From Stomatobaculum sp. (lineage in GTDB: Bacteria > Bacillota_A > Clostridia > Lachnospirales > Lachnospiraceae), in assembly GCA_017449925.1 (NCBI GenBank), contig JAFSYO010000006.1:1-64000 (forward strand): a DNA stretch of 64,000 bases, given 5' to 3'. The notes beneath the pieces were generated by a model. The model did no database searches. It saw nothing but the letters and a program-made list of their open reading frames with translations, and had not been told where the DNA came from. Positions 50,961-60,087 of the stretch are shown piece after piece; positions within the stretch are counted from its first letter, which is position 1; each line of letters starts with the position of its first letter. The translations under genes were made by a program, and so were the position numbers.

Positions 50961-52847
50961 TTACTTCAGCTGAAACAGTTCTTTTGTCTCCCCTGTCTTC
51001 TGGTCTCTGGCGAACCGTCTCAGATAACTCCACATCATATCCGCATAGGCGGGACTTGGTTCATGGGGTGAGTTCTCAAAGGCGCAGACCCGGAAATGAT
51101 AATCCCCGTTCCTGTTCTGAATATCCGCGATGCAGACCTCCACGCCATCGACAAACTGTACCTCCGTGCGGTCCGCCGGAATGCCGAGCTTTTTTTCCAC
51201 ATAGTCCGCGGAATGCTCCGTGGCGCAGATCTCCTCCTTTGTCTTCATCGGACAGTTCATGGAGATGAGCCTCCTCTGCCAGCTGAACACCCGCTTATCC
51301 TTTGTATCGAGGGCAATAAAGGGTGTGGTGGGATTCGGGTCCGGTGCGTCAGTGTACAGAGGATACATGCAGTTGATCTCATTGTATCCGTTGATCATGA
51401 TGATCGGTGTGTCTACGCTTGCCTGAAGCTTCAGCTGTTCGTCGCTTACTTTGAATACGCCGCTTGTCCATTCCGGGGACAGCTGCCCCGGTTCATTGCC
51501 GAGAGGCGCCGCCGCTGCCACCAGCTTCTGGTGGCGCCGGGTGAATTCCGCTGTAAACCGGCCGTTGTGGCTGTGGCCGGTCACATAGACCCGCTCCGGG
51601 TCCGTGGGATAAAGCTTCTGCGCCTCCAGGATCATATCCGCCATCATGTCGTTGGAATCCGCATCCTCCAGCGCGAAGAGGAGAAGAAGGAAATTGCCCT
51701 CCGCAGCCAGCTCGATGAATGAAAAAGTATCGCACAGGGTATTGACCGACATGGCCGGGTCGAAGGCGTTGACCTCGCCGAAATATGCCACGATCGGGAG
51801 CTTTTCCGGGCGTTTCGACGCCGTACGGCGTTTTGCGGCTTCCCGGTTCCAGGCTTCCTCTTCCTCTCTTCCTGCTTCGTCTCCGCTGTACTCCAGCTGC
51901 TGTCTGGGCCCGATGGTGATCCACTGCTCTCCCTTCGTCTCGTGGATATCCAGAACTGCCCCGATGGAGCGAAGCTTCTCCTTCAGGGCCGGATCATAAA
52001 TGGAATCAAATTCCTCAAAGAACTTCCATGCCGCGGCCTTTCTGCGTCCGAAGCGGGAGTTCACATGCCTCTTCCAGTCAAAGCCCATGTTGTGGAAGCT
52101 GCCGTGGCTCGGAAGAAGCACTTTCCGTTTCCTAGCCGGCCAGAGCTCCGAGATCCTGACTGCGGAGATCTCAGTGCCGCTGTACTTCACGACAGCATCA
52201 CTCCCCGCCCCGCAGAACTTCACCACAGCGTCATCGGCATTTTCAAATCCCGGGATCGTGAGCCCTTCGGCCTCGGAGACCCGGTGTCCGGCGGCAAGAA
52301 GACCGGTGACGTCCAGATACAGGCGCCGGTAATTGTACCGGTGGATCACAAGTCCTTCCCGCATCGAAAGGAAGATGCGCCCGATGCAGTCCCATCCCTT
52401 GTACATGCCGAAATGCAGGATCACCCGGGCCTTCGCCGCCATTTCAAGATATGCCTTCCGCTTCTCCATGACATACATGGCATAGTTCGGGTCTTCAGTC
52501 TCTGTATGGTCCATGATGACCAGCGTGTCGACGGGATCGTCATAGCGCCAGTTCTCCTTCATGTGTTCCTCCGGTGCGATGGTGATATAGGACATCTCCC
52601 CGAGACCCATGGTGTGGAAGGTCAGCTTGTTTTCCTTCAGATACGCCATAAACTCCGGCCAGGCGTAAAGCATGGGTTTCATAAAATATTCACCGGTGTT
52701 TTTCCGCTCTGCTTCCGGCTTTGCTTTTACCGTGAACATCTCCATATTCACCTTTGAAACCAGCGTCGTCAGCGGGATCGCCGGAATCGCGGCCATCTCC
52801 GCGCTGTCCCAGTTCTCTTTTCCCGGATAGCTGAAATATCTGTTCAT
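50961..52847 (-). CDS. Alpha/beta-hydrolase (esterase/depolymerase-like) with large N-terminal region
   Basis: A 628-residue protein. The C-terminal half has an alpha/beta-hydrolase core with 'YPTDPERVYVTGHSHNGRFTAEF', the motif G424-H-S426-H-N-G429 standing where PHB-depolymerase/LpqC-like esterases have GxSxG; one extra residue follows the Ser. A strand with 'VDTPIIMINGYNEINCMYP' and a late His ('YHFRVCAF') fit the rest of a triad. The first 340 residues match no family I can name. No signal peptide is visible, so it is probably cytoplasmic. It is the second gene of the lactonase-hydrolase-MBL run, and its leader carries the GGCGTTATTAGAGGAG block. Confidence 0.65.
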   Translation of the reverse strand: MNRYFSYPGKENWDSAEMAAIPAIPLTTLVSKVNMEMFTVKAKPEAERKNTGEYFMKPMLYAWPEFMAYLKENKLTFHTMGLGEMSYITIAPEEHMKENWRYDDPVDTLVIMDHTETEDPNYAMYVMEKRKAYLEMAAKARVILHFGMYKGWDCIGRIFLSMREGLVIHRYNYRRLYLDVTGLLAAGHRVSEAEGLTIPGFENADDAVVKFCGAGSDAVVKYSGTEISAVRISELWPARKRKVLLPSHGSFHNMGFDWKRHVNSRFGRRKAAAWKFFEEFDSIYDPALKEKLRSIGAVLDIHETKGEQWITIGPRQQLEYSGDEAGREEEEAWNREAAKRRTASKRPEKLPIVAYFGEVNAFDPAMSVNTLCDTFSFIELAAEGNFLLLLFALEDADSNDMMADMILEAQKLYPTDPERVYVTGHSHNGRFTAEFTRRHQKLVAAAAPLGNEPGQLSPEWTSGVFKVSDEQLKLQASVDTPIIMINGYNEINCMYPLYTDAPDPNPTTPFIALDTKDKRVFSWQRRLISMNCPMKTKEEICATEHSADYVEKKLGIPADRTEVQFVDGVEVCIADIQNRNGDYHFRVCAFENSPHEPSPAYADMMWSYLRRFARDQKTGETKELFQLK

Positions 52848-52855
52848 AATATGAT

Positions 52856-52873
52856 CTCCTCTAATAACGCCAG
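52856..52873 (-). promoter_or_regulatory. Repeated leader/RBS block (copy 3)
   Basis: On the minus strand CTGGCGTTATTAGAGGAG lies 8 nt before the hydrolase start codon, in the 38-bp gap after the lactonase gene. It is almost identical to the blocks upstream of the genes starting at 8777 and 29016. Confidence 0.4.
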
Positions 52874-52885
52874 CCGCAGTCTGCT

Positions 52886-54064
52886 TCAGGCATAGTAAAA
52901 ATTGATATTTCCCGGCCGGTACTGCCCGGAGGTCCGTCCGAGTTCCTCCAGGGTCCCGTCCTCCCGGACCTTCAGTGTCGTGATATCACCGGACTTCATG
53001 GCAGCCACAAGAAGGAAACGCCCGTCCGGGGAGAAGCACATGCCCCGGGGCTCCTTCCCTGAAAGTGCCAGCCACCCCGCCGGAGCCAGGGAACCGTTTT
53101 CCGGATCCACGGAAAAGATCCCGACCTGGTCCGTCCAGCGGTACAGCATGTAAAGGAACCTTCCGTCCGGTGACAGGCAGAGATCTGAAGGCGAATAGCT
53201 TCCCGCCTCTTTTCCCGGCGGCGCGATGTCCGCCCTGCCCGCCATTTCCAGGAAACCGTTTCCCCCGTACCTCAAAATGTATATATACGGACTGTACTCG
53301 CAGTTCACATAGACCAGCGGAAGAAACGGATGGAAAGCACTGTAGCGGGGCGTCGCGCCGGTCTTCATGGACATTCCCTGCGGAAGCAGGACCGTCGCGT
53401 CCATGACCAGCTTCTTCTGCTCTTTTTCCCAGTGGAGAAGGTGTACCCGGTCCAGGTTCCGGTCGCAGAGGATGATGCTCCTGCCGTCCGGCGCGAGATT
53501 TGCCGAGTGCAGACAGGAATAGATGCCGCGTTCCGGCGGTGTCACCACCACGTCGTCCGGTTCCCCGATGCTCCCGTCGGGGCGAAGCGGATAATGGACA
53601 ACCGTGGTATCGCTGAACTGACGCTCCAGCGATATCCTTCCGGTCATATCCCGGACCACTTTTGTCACGCTCTCCCCACTGCTGTGATTGCAGGTGATCA
53701 GGCCCCGGGAGCCTCCTTTTTCCGGTTTCCCGCTGTCCCATGAGAGATACGCGGGCATGACGCCGAGACTTGACTGATGATTGATCTCCGTCAGGTCCCC
53801 TGTCTCCGGATCGATCCTGAAAGCAAAGACCCTGCCGCCGCCTCCGGCTTTTTCCCCGATATCCGGATTATTGGCCCGTTCATCCAGAGTATAAAGGATC
53901 CCCTTCTCCCGGTCCGCCACCGTGAGTCCTGCCACTACATCCTCCCGGACGGTCTTTATATACTTTGTCTCTCCGGTCTCTTCATCATACCTGTAGATCC
54001 CGATCCCTCCTTCTCCGGAGGTGGTCCAGGTCCCTGCATAAAGCCAGATCCTTTTCTTCTGCAT
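52886..54064 (-). CDS. Lactonase-family beta-propeller protein (copy 3)
   Basis: A 392-residue propeller of the lactonase family, with blades visible as 'KGILYTLDERANNPDIGEKAGGGGRVFAF', 'GRSIILCDRNLDRVHLL', 'LPLVYVNCEYSPYIYIL', 'GRFLYMLYRWTDQVGIF' and 'GRFLLVAAMKSGDITTL'. The N-terminal segment 'RIWLYAGTWTTSGEGGIGIY' marks the family start. It resembles copy 1 (19531) more than copy 2. AGGAAAGAG precedes the ATG. It begins 24 bp downstream of the ABC system 2 terminator, so it needs read-through or its own promoter. Confidence 0.88.
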   Translation of the reverse strand: MQKKRIWLYAGTWTTSGEGGIGIYRYDEETGETKYIKTVREDVVAGLTVADREKGILYTLDERANNPDIGEKAGGGGRVFAFRIDPETGDLTEINHQSSLGVMPAYLSWDSGKPEKGGSRGLITCNHSSGESVTKVVRDMTGRISLERQFSDTTVVHYPLRPDGSIGEPDDVVVTPPERGIYSCLHSANLAPDGRSIILCDRNLDRVHLLHWEKEQKKLVMDATVLLPQGMSMKTGATPRYSAFHPFLPLVYVNCEYSPYIYILRYGGNGFLEMAGRADIAPPGKEAGSYSPSDLCLSPDGRFLYMLYRWTDQVGIFSVDPENGSLAPAGWLALSGKEPRGMCFSPDGRFLLVAAMKSGDITTLKVREDGTLEELGRTSGQYRPGNINFYYA

Positions 54065-54087
54065 ACTCTTTCCTGCTTTCTGTGAAA

Positions 54088-54128
54088 AGCGCGGGGAGTT
54101 TTGCTGCTCCCCGCGCTATTTTTTTCTT
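54088..54128. terminator. Terminator after ABC system 2
   Basis: AGCGCGGGGAG pairs with CTCCCCGCGCT around an 8-nt loop; the right flank has a seven-T run and the left flank an A-run. It separates the OppF-type gene from the lactonase gene. Confidence 0.85.
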
Positions 54129-54130
54129 TA

Positions 54131-55099
54131 TTACAGCACTCCTGCTTCCTCTGCCAGCTCCTTCGCCCTGCAGCAGCTCACGAAATGATTCGGGCTCAGT
54201 TCCTCAAGATGCTGCTGCTGATGGCACCTGTCGCAGGCATACGGGCAGCGCGCCGCGAACCGGCATCCCGGTTCCGGATCGATCGGGGAGACGATCTCTC
54301 CCTTCAGGATGATGCGCTCCCGCTTTTTATGGATGTCCGTCGACGGAACCGCGGACAGAAGCGCTTTCGTGTAAGGATGATACTGCTTTTTAAACAGTTC
54401 CTTGGCGGGACTGGTCTCCACCAGCTGTCCCAGATACATGACGCTGATGTTGTGGGAAATGTGGCGCACAACGCTCAGGTCGTGGGTGATGAACATATAG
54501 GCGATGTTCTTTTCCTTCTGCATGTCCTGCAGGAGATTCAGGATCTGCGCCTGGATGGACACGTCCAGCGCGGAGACCGGCTCATCGCAGACGATGAATT
54601 CCGGGTCCAGGGCAAGGGCGCGGGCGATGCCGACTCTCTGGCGGCGTCCTCCGTCCATCTCGTGGGGATATGCCGTCCGGAGTCTTGCCGCGATACCGAC
54701 AAGGTCCATCAGCTCCACCGTCTTTTTATTGATCTGATCCCTGCTGTACTTTCTTGTCAGCAGCAGCGGCTCCTGGATAGTGTCTTCTACCGTGTACCTT
54801 GGATTCAGGGAGGAGTAGGGATCCTGGAAGATCATCTGCGCGTGGGTGCGGAACTCTCTTAACTGGCCGCGGTTCAGCTTCGTCACATCTTTTCCGTTCA
54901 TCAGGATATGGCCGTCCGTGGAGTCCTCCAGATGCACCAGGGTCCTTCCCAGGGTGGACTTTCCGCATCCGGACTCGCCGACGACGCCCATGGTCTCGCC
55001 GGCCTTCAGCACCATGGAGACATCATCCACCGCGTGGACCATGCCGCGCTTCGTCTGATAATACTTTTTCAGATTTTTCAGTTCAAGCAGTTCAGACAT
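54131..55099 (-). CDS. ABC importer ATPase, OppF/DppF type (system 2)
   Basis: A 322-residue ATPase with Walker A 'GVVGESGCGKST', signature region 'HEMDGGRRQRVGIARALA' (LSGGQ replaced by MDGGR, as in system 1), Walker B 'PEFIVCDEPVSALDVS' and the Opp-type Cys-rich tail 'PGCRFAARCPYACDRC'. ATG at 55099 follows AAAGGAGG and overlaps the end of the upstream ATPase gene by 8 bp. It forms the ATPase pair with that gene product and ends at a strong terminator. Confidence 0.95.
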   Translation of the reverse strand: MSELLELKNLKKYYQTKRGMVHAVDDVSMVLKAGETMGVVGESGCGKSTLGRTLVHLEDSTDGHILMNGKDVTKLNRGQLREFRTHAQMIFQDPYSSLNPRYTVEDTIQEPLLLTRKYSRDQINKKTVELMDLVGIAARLRTAYPHEMDGGRRQRVGIARALALDPEFIVCDEPVSALDVSIQAQILNLLQDMQKEKNIAYMFITHDLSVVRHISHNISVMYLGQLVETSPAKELFKKQYHPYTKALLSAVPSTDIHKKRERIILKGEIVSPIDPEPGCRFAARCPYACDRCHQQQHLEELSPNHFVSCCRAKELAEEAGVL

Positions 55100-56069
55100 C
55101 AGCACCCTCCTTTGCTCTCAGGCACTTGCAGCGATGGCCGCCGCCAAGCTCCACATCTTTGATCTCGCCGCTTCTGCACGCTTCCGTCGCGTAAGGGCAG
55201 CGCGGGCTGAATTTGCAGCCCTCCGGAAGCGCCGTCGGATCCGGCGGCAGCCCCTCGATGGGACTCAGGCGCTCCGCCTCTGTCTCCAGGTCCGGAACCG
55301 CGTTGAACAGTCCCACAGTATAGGGGTGTGAAGGCTTCGTGAACACCTGCTCCAGGGATCCGTATTCGACGATCTCCCCGGCGTAGACGACAGCCACCAC
55401 GTCGCACATCTCCGCCACAACGCCCAGGTCATGGGTGATGAGGATGGTCGTGGTCCCTTTCTTTTCATGCAGGTTCCTCATCAGATCCAGCATCTGCGCC
55501 TGGATAGTCACATCCAGCGCCGTGGTCGGCTCGTCCGCCAGCAGAAGATCCGGACTGCAGGCCAGCGCGATGGCGATGACCACACGCTGCTTCATGCCGC
55601 CGGAAAACTGGTGGGGATACTCAATATAGCGTTCCCGGGGTATTCCGACCAGCTCCAGCATCTCCTCCGCGCGTTCCCGCGCTTCTTTTGCGGAGATCTT
55701 GTTGTGCAGCTGGATCACCTCCGAGATCTGCTCCCCGACGGACATGACAGGATTTAAAGCCGTCATGGGGTCCTGGAAGATGATCGTCACTTCATTGCCG
55801 CGGACCTTGTACATCTCCTCTTCGGAAAGCTTCAGGATGTCCTTTCCGTTCAGGATGATCTCGCCCTTCTTTACGACGCCCGGGGGCGTCTGCAGAATGC
55901 CGAGAATGGTTCTCGCGATAGTTGTTTTTCCTGCGCCGGTCTCACCGACCAGGCCCAGTGTCTGTCCCTTTTCCAGCTCGAAGGAAACACCGTTGACCGC
56001 ATGTACGGTCTCATTCTTCAGTTCGTAGTTGACCCAGAGGTCCCGGACCGACAGGAACTTCTCGCTCAT
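55092..56069 (-). CDS. ABC importer ATPase, OppD/DppD type (system 2)
   Basis: A 325-residue ATPase with Walker A 'GLVGETGAGKTTI', signature 'QFSGGMKQRVVIAIALA', Walker B 'PDLLLADEPTTALDVT' and tail 'EGCKFSPRCPYATEACRSGE'. AAAGGAGG precedes the ATG. It is parallel in sequence and position to the ATPase at 42420, showing the two importers are paralogous systems. Confidence 0.95.
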   Translation of the reverse strand: MSEKFLSVRDLWVNYELKNETVHAVNGVSFELEKGQTLGLVGETGAGKTTIARTILGILQTPPGVVKKGEIILNGKDILKLSEEEMYKVRGNEVTIIFQDPMTALNPVMSVGEQISEVIQLHNKISAKEARERAEEMLELVGIPRERYIEYPHQFSGGMKQRVVIAIALACSPDLLLADEPTTALDVTIQAQMLDLMRNLHEKKGTTTILITHDLGVVAEMCDVVAVVYAGEIVEYGSLEQVFTKPSHPYTVGLFNAVPDLETEAERLSPIEGLPPDPTALPEGCKFSPRCPYATEACRSGEIKDVELGGGHRCKCLRAKEGADV

Positions 56070-56084
56070 AGCATTTCCTCCTTT

Positions 56085-56978
56085 TTATTTTTTAAGCTTC
56101 GGATCCAGTGCGTCGCGGAGGCCGTCGCCGACCAGGTTGGACGCCAGCACGAAGATGACCAGCATGATGCCCGGATACAGGCAGAGGTACGGCGCGTTCT
56201 TGATGTAATCGCGGCCGGCGGAGAGCAGCGCCCCCCACTCCGGGGTGTTGGCAGGCATACCGCAGCCGAGGAAGCTTAAACCGGCTGCCGCGATGATGGT
56301 GCCGCCGATGCGGCTGGTGGCCATGACCAGGCTCTGGGCCAGCGCATTGGGAATGATATGTTTTGTGATGATCCTTAAGAAAGAACAGTTGGTGGATTTC
56401 GCCGCATCGATGTACTCCATCTTCCGGATGCTCAGCACGCAGGAGCGCTGCAGGCGGATCATGGAAGAGGTGCCGCCGATTCCCATGGCGATCATCAGCT
56501 TGAAGAAACCTGCGCCGAAGGCCGTTGCCAGCGCCATGTTCAGAAGAGTTCCCGGAACAGACTGGATGACATCCATGAAACGCATCAGCGCTTCGTCAAA
56601 CCATCCGCCTACAAAGCCTGCGATGGAACCGAGGATCAGTCCCAGGAGCAGCATGAAGACCGTGGCGCCCAGGCCTAGCACAATGGAGTAACGGGTCCCG
56701 ATGATGGTTCTGGAGAAGAGATCTCTTCCCAGGTGGTCCGTTCCGAAAATATGTCCGTTCACGCCGGGCGCCGCCAGAATGTCCGCGGACACCGCGTTGG
56801 GGTTCATGGGGGCGATCTTGTAGCAGAAGATCGCGATCAGTGCATAGACAAGCAGGATGATGAATCCAACGACCGTCTTCGGATCTTCCAGCATGCGCTT
56901 TACAACAGCTTTAAAATGCCCCTCGCTCTTGTAAGCTTCCTGTTCTGCCGCCGCTGCGGCTTTCTTCTCTTTTGCCAT
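56085..56978 (-). CDS. ABC importer permease, OppC/DppC type (system 2)
   Basis: A 297-residue membrane protein. The N-terminus is Lys/Ala/Glu-rich and cytoplasmic, followed by one helix (residues about 38-58) and five core helices. The EAA loop is 'AAKSTNCSFLRIITKHIIPNALAQSLV', and 'GHIFGTDHLGRDLFSRTIIGTRY' is the OppC-type segment. It pairs with the permease at 56982, three bases upstream. Confidence 0.95.
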   Translation of the reverse strand: MAKEKKAAAAAEQEAYKSEGHFKAVVKRMLEDPKTVVGFIILLVYALIAIFCYKIAPMNPNAVSADILAAPGVNGHIFGTDHLGRDLFSRTIIGTRYSIVLGLGATVFMLLLGLILGSIAGFVGGWFDEALMRFMDVIQSVPGTLLNMALATAFGAGFFKLMIAMGIGGTSSMIRLQRSCVLSIRKMEYIDAAKSTNCSFLRIITKHIIPNALAQSLVMATSRIGGTIIAAAGLSFLGCGMPANTPEWGALLSAGRDYIKNAPYLCLYPGIMLVIFVLASNLVGDGLRDALDPKLKK

Positions 56979-56981
56979 GGC

Positions 56982-57938
56982 TCAGCTCCTTTTCTTCTTC
57001 ACTGTCTGATACTGGGAGCGGATCCTGGGATCGACAAAAGCGATCAGGATATCGCAGAGCAGCATGATCAGGCTGAAGAAAACCGCGGTCACGATGACGC
57101 CGCCCTGCACCGCGTTGGTGTCGCGCTGGCTCACCGAATTGACAAGATACATTCCGAGGCCCGGGATCGAAAAGACCTTTTCGATGATCAGACCGCTGCC
57201 GATCATGGCGCCGAAGCTCATTCCGGCGGAAGTAATGAGCGGGATCATGGCATTCGGAAGCGCGTGCTTCCAGATGACGGACTTGTACGGAACTCCCTTC
57301 GCCTTTGCCATGACCACATAGTCGGAGCGGATGACTTCCAGCATGCCGGAGCGGGTCTGGCGGCACATGCTCGCCACGCCGCCGAAGCAGTTGGAGAGGA
57401 TCGGGAGGATCCAGTACTTGATGCTTGGTCCCATGCCGTAGGCCGGGAACAGCGTCAGCTTGTAGGCGAACAGAATGACAAGGACCAGGGCCAGGAAGAA
57501 TCCCGGTGTGGAGACGCCGATCAGGGCCAGGATCGTCGCAACGGTGTCGCCGGCCTTATCCTGATGAAGCGCTGCGTAGATTCCCAGCGGGACACCCACC
57601 AGCATGGAAACTGCGATGCCGATGAATGCAAAGGTCAGGGAGTAGGGAAGCCGGACAGCGATGTCATTGGCGATATCGGTCTTGTTGACCAGTGCCGTCC
57701 CGAAGCTTCTGTTTACGATCAGCTGTTTAAAATAATTGAAAAGCTGCTGGATATAAGGAAGATCCAGGCCCATCTCATGGCGCATCTGCGCCTTGTCAGC
57801 TTCCGTCCAGACGCCGCTGCCGGTGATGACATCCACCGCGTCGCCCGGGGAAAGGTAAAGGATCGTGAAGACCAGCGCCACGACTCCGATGATGACGGGG
57901 ATCATGATCAGCAGTCTCTTTAAAACATATTTTCCCAT
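56982..57938 (-). CDS. ABC importer permease, OppB/DppB type (system 2)
   Basis: A 318-residue membrane protein with six helices. The EAA loop is 'MAKAKGVPYKSVIWKHALPNAMIPLI', and 'YLSPGDAVDVITG' is the early family segment. It lies 141 bp downstream of the receptor gene, a gap that contains an attenuating hairpin. It partners the OppC-type permease. Confidence 0.95.
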   Translation of the reverse strand: MGKYVLKRLLIMIPVIIGVVALVFTILYLSPGDAVDVITGSGVWTEADKAQMRHEMGLDLPYIQQLFNYFKQLIVNRSFGTALVNKTDIANDIAVRLPYSLTFAFIGIAVSMLVGVPLGIYAALHQDKAGDTVATILALIGVSTPGFFLALVLVILFAYKLTLFPAYGMGPSIKYWILPILSNCFGGVASMCRQTRSGMLEVIRSDYVVMAKAKGVPYKSVIWKHALPNAMIPLITSAGMSFGAMIGSGLIIEKVFSIPGLGMYLVNSVSQRDTNAVQGGVIVTAVFFSLIMLLCDILIAFVDPRIRSQYQTVKKKRS

Positions 57939-57983
57939 AAATATTTAACCTCTATTTTCATTTCCTTCGCCTCGGGCAGAAAG

Positions 57984-58013
57984 AGCGGGTCCGGTATTCT
58001 AACCGGGCCCGCT
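57984..58013 (-). terminator. Intra-operon hairpin after the system 2 receptor gene
   Basis: AGCGGGTCCGGT pairs with ACCGGGCCCGCT (one wobble) around 6 nt; on the minus strand CTTTCTG follows. It probably acts as a partial terminator that lets the receptor be made in excess over the permeases, or as a 3' stabiliser. Confidence 0.75.
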
Positions 58014-58079
58014 CCCGGTCTCGCAGCTTTAAGGTGCCTCGGGTGTCAGATGCGCTTAAAATAACCTGTCCTCTGTCTT

Positions 58080-59777
58080 TTACTCGACGTAGTAATTGTA
58101 GTCTTCGCTGAAGGTGCAGGCGCCGACCACCAGGGAGTTTCTCCAGTCGGTAACGATGTTGGTGATGGGCTTCACGTGGGAGATGGTGAAGTACACGCCG
58201 CCGTACTGGTACAGAAGAGCTTCATTTACCAGGCGGTCTCTGTAGGTCTTCCATGCGTCCGCGTCGCCGGATTTCACCTTGGCGATGAGGCTTCTCAGCT
58301 CGTCAGAGGATTCGCCCCACACCGCGTGGCCGCCGAAGCTCGGCTCGTCGCCGAAGTTTGCCCAGTAGAGATAGTTGAAAGTCTTGGACGGAGTCTCGCC
58401 GACTTCGTAGATGTCCCAGCCGGAGGCCATATCAAACTTATAAGTGTTGGATGCAGCAGCTTCCCAGCACTGGACGTCCACTTCGATGCCGAAGGGGGCA
58501 AGGCAGCCTGCCAGATATGCGCCGGTATTATTGGAGAGAGCGGTCTGGGTCGCCATAAAGGTGATCTTCACGCCGACGTTGTTGGGATCATAGCCGGCAG
58601 CCTTGAAGTGCTCGCAGGCCTTGTCGTAATCATAGGGATAATAAGGTTCCGCTTCCCATGCCTTGTCGTAATCCTCAAGGGACGGGACGCCGAGGGTCGC
58701 CACGGGAAAACCGATGCCGGCGAAGACCGCGTTGATCAGTCCTTCATTGTTGATGGCGTAGCAGATTGCTTTCCGGAAGTCCTCGTTCTGCATGACACTG
58801 TTCTCAGTGCAGTTGAAGGCGAAGATCTTGGTCTGGGCAGTGGGGATGCGGGTGATCGTCGTGCCGTTCTGCTCAGCTTTCGCTTCCGCGTCGGCCACAA
58901 GGCTCTCGGTGACATTTGCCGCCATCTGGGTGTCCTGCGGGCTGTCCAGGGCAATAGCCATCTGGGTGACCTCGGAAACGATGTTGTAGCGGATCTTGTC
59001 CACGTTGGCTCGGCTGGTGATGGTGGTCAGCTCCGGAGTCTGCCAGTAGTCGTCACGCTTTTCCATGACCGCGTAGGAATTGGACATGAAATCCGTGCAG
59101 ACATAGGGGCCGGTGCCGACGCAGATGGAGTTGTCAGCGACGGACTTTTCATAAGAAGCGCGGGTCGCGATGAACATGCCTTCGCAGTACTCGGTCCAGA
59201 GACCTGCGTAATACTTTCCGGGCTGGAAAACAACGTCAAAGGTGTAATCCCCGGTCACATCGACGCGGTCCACAAACCTCGGCGGGATCTTCTTTCCGTC
59301 GGTGCCCTGGATCTCGGAGAAGTACTTGACATCCTCCGCGGTCAGCTTGTTCCCGGCGGCATCGGTAATATAATCGTAAAGCTCACAGTGATAGGTGACG
59401 ACCTCTTCCTCTCCCTCGCCGCTTCTTTCTTCATTCCACTCTTTCAGGAGGACGCCGCGGAAGTTTTCGGAGCCGAACTGTTCTCTCTCGGCAAGACGCT
59501 CATAAACGCCGGCGCCGACAATATGGTTGTATGGATTGGTGACCATGATCGGGGACATCATCGCGACAGAGTTTGTCAGGGCGACAGTGACCTGGATCGG
59601 CTTGTCGTGTTCCACGACCACGTCGTCCGCCTTGGAGACGACCATCTCTGTGGAAGCCTGGGTGGTTTCCGCTGCAGGAGCAGCAGTTGTGGATGACCCT
59701 CCGGATGAAGAGCCGCCGCAGGCAGCAAGGGAAGCAGCAGTTGCAATCGCCGTCACAAGAGCAAATATCTTTTTCAT
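58080..59777 (-). CDS. ABC importer solute-binding lipoprotein, SBP family 5 (system 2)
   Basis: A 565-residue receptor with lipobox 'SLAACGG' (Cys20) and a Ser/Gly/Thr/Ala linker. The family-5 core is 'YDYITDAAGNKLTAEDVKYFSEI', 'CVGTGPYVCTDFMSN' and 'NEDFRKAICYAINNEGLINAVF'. AGGAGG precedes the ATG. It is the first gene of the system 2 operon, controlled by a promoter with an island operator in the spacer and a second copy upstream. It is only distantly similar to the system 1 receptor, so the two probably bind different, perhaps related, ligands. Confidence 0.95.
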   Translation of the reverse strand: MKKIFALVTAIATAASLAACGGSSSGGSSTTAAPAAETTQASTEMVVSKADDVVVEHDKPIQVTVALTNSVAMMSPIMVTNPYNHIVGAGVYERLAEREQFGSENFRGVLLKEWNEERSGEGEEEVVTYHCELYDYITDAAGNKLTAEDVKYFSEIQGTDGKKIPPRFVDRVDVTGDYTFDVVFQPGKYYAGLWTEYCEGMFIATRASYEKSVADNSICVGTGPYVCTDFMSNSYAVMEKRDDYWQTPELTTITSRANVDKIRYNIVSEVTQMAIALDSPQDTQMAANVTESLVADAEAKAEQNGTTITRIPTAQTKIFAFNCTENSVMQNEDFRKAICYAINNEGLINAVFAGIGFPVATLGVPSLEDYDKAWEAEPYYPYDYDKACEHFKAAGYDPNNVGVKITFMATQTALSNNTGAYLAGCLAPFGIEVDVQCWEAAASNTYKFDMASGWDIYEVGETPSKTFNYLYWANFGDEPSFGGHAVWGESSDELRSLIAKVKSGDADAWKTYRDRLVNEALLYQYGGVYFTISHVKPITNIVTDWRNSLVVGACTFSEDYNYYVE

Positions 59778-59835
59778 TGGTTCCTCCTATTCAAATGAGA
59801 TATCTTTTAGAAATCATTTGTGCTTCGATGAATTC

Positions 59836-59864
59836 ATTTTAAACTAACGTTGTTAACATTTCAA
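59836..59864 (-). promoter_or_regulatory. ABC system 2 promoter with operator copy 11 in the spacer
   Basis: On the minus strand TTGAAA (59859-59864), 17 bp, TAAAAT (59836-59841). The spacer carries CTAAC-GTT-GTTAA (59844-59856). Confidence 0.82.
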
Positions 59865-59883
59865 CTGTCATTTTGCCTAAAAA

Positions 59884-59896
59884 ATAACGCTGTTAT
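59884..59896. promoter_or_regulatory. Island operator, copy 12 (upstream of ABC system 2 promoter)
   Basis: ATAAC-GCT-GTTAT lies 40 bp from copy 11 (centre to centre), about four helical turns, a spacing that would allow two dimers on the same face of the DNA. The rest of the 310-bp gap between 59778 and 60087 holds the GntR promoter and no gene that I can see. Confidence 0.72.
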
Positions 59897-60014
59897 TTGT
59901 GCTTTTTGACGGCCCGCACCCGCAGTCTTACATATTTTTATTCTATATTTTGCGCCGGGCCGTGTTTTATCACAGGCAGTCCGCAGAAAATCTTTTCTCC
60001 CTGAATGATTTTGA

Positions 60015-60043
60015 TTGATTTTTTAAAAGTATCCTTTTATTAT
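60015..60043 (+). promoter_or_regulatory. Putative promoter of the GntR gene
   Basis: TTGATT (60015-60020), 17 bp, TATTAT (60038-60043), with an overlapping TATAAT at 60041. No island operator is present, so this regulator gene seems to lie outside the TetR-type regulon. Confidence 0.55.
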
Positions 60044-60087
60044 AATGAATATAATATCTTTTTACCGTTCCACAGAAAGGTCGTCCA

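Noticed and set aside
41443..56069. Two ABC systems as a recent tandem duplication
   Set aside because: Gene order is the same, but receptors and permeases differ widely, so they are old paralogues or separately acquired.
58176..59696. 506-codon plus-strand frame opposite the system 2 receptor gene
   Set aside because: The minus-strand receptor has a lipobox, family-5 core and an AGGAGG site; the plus frame has none of these.
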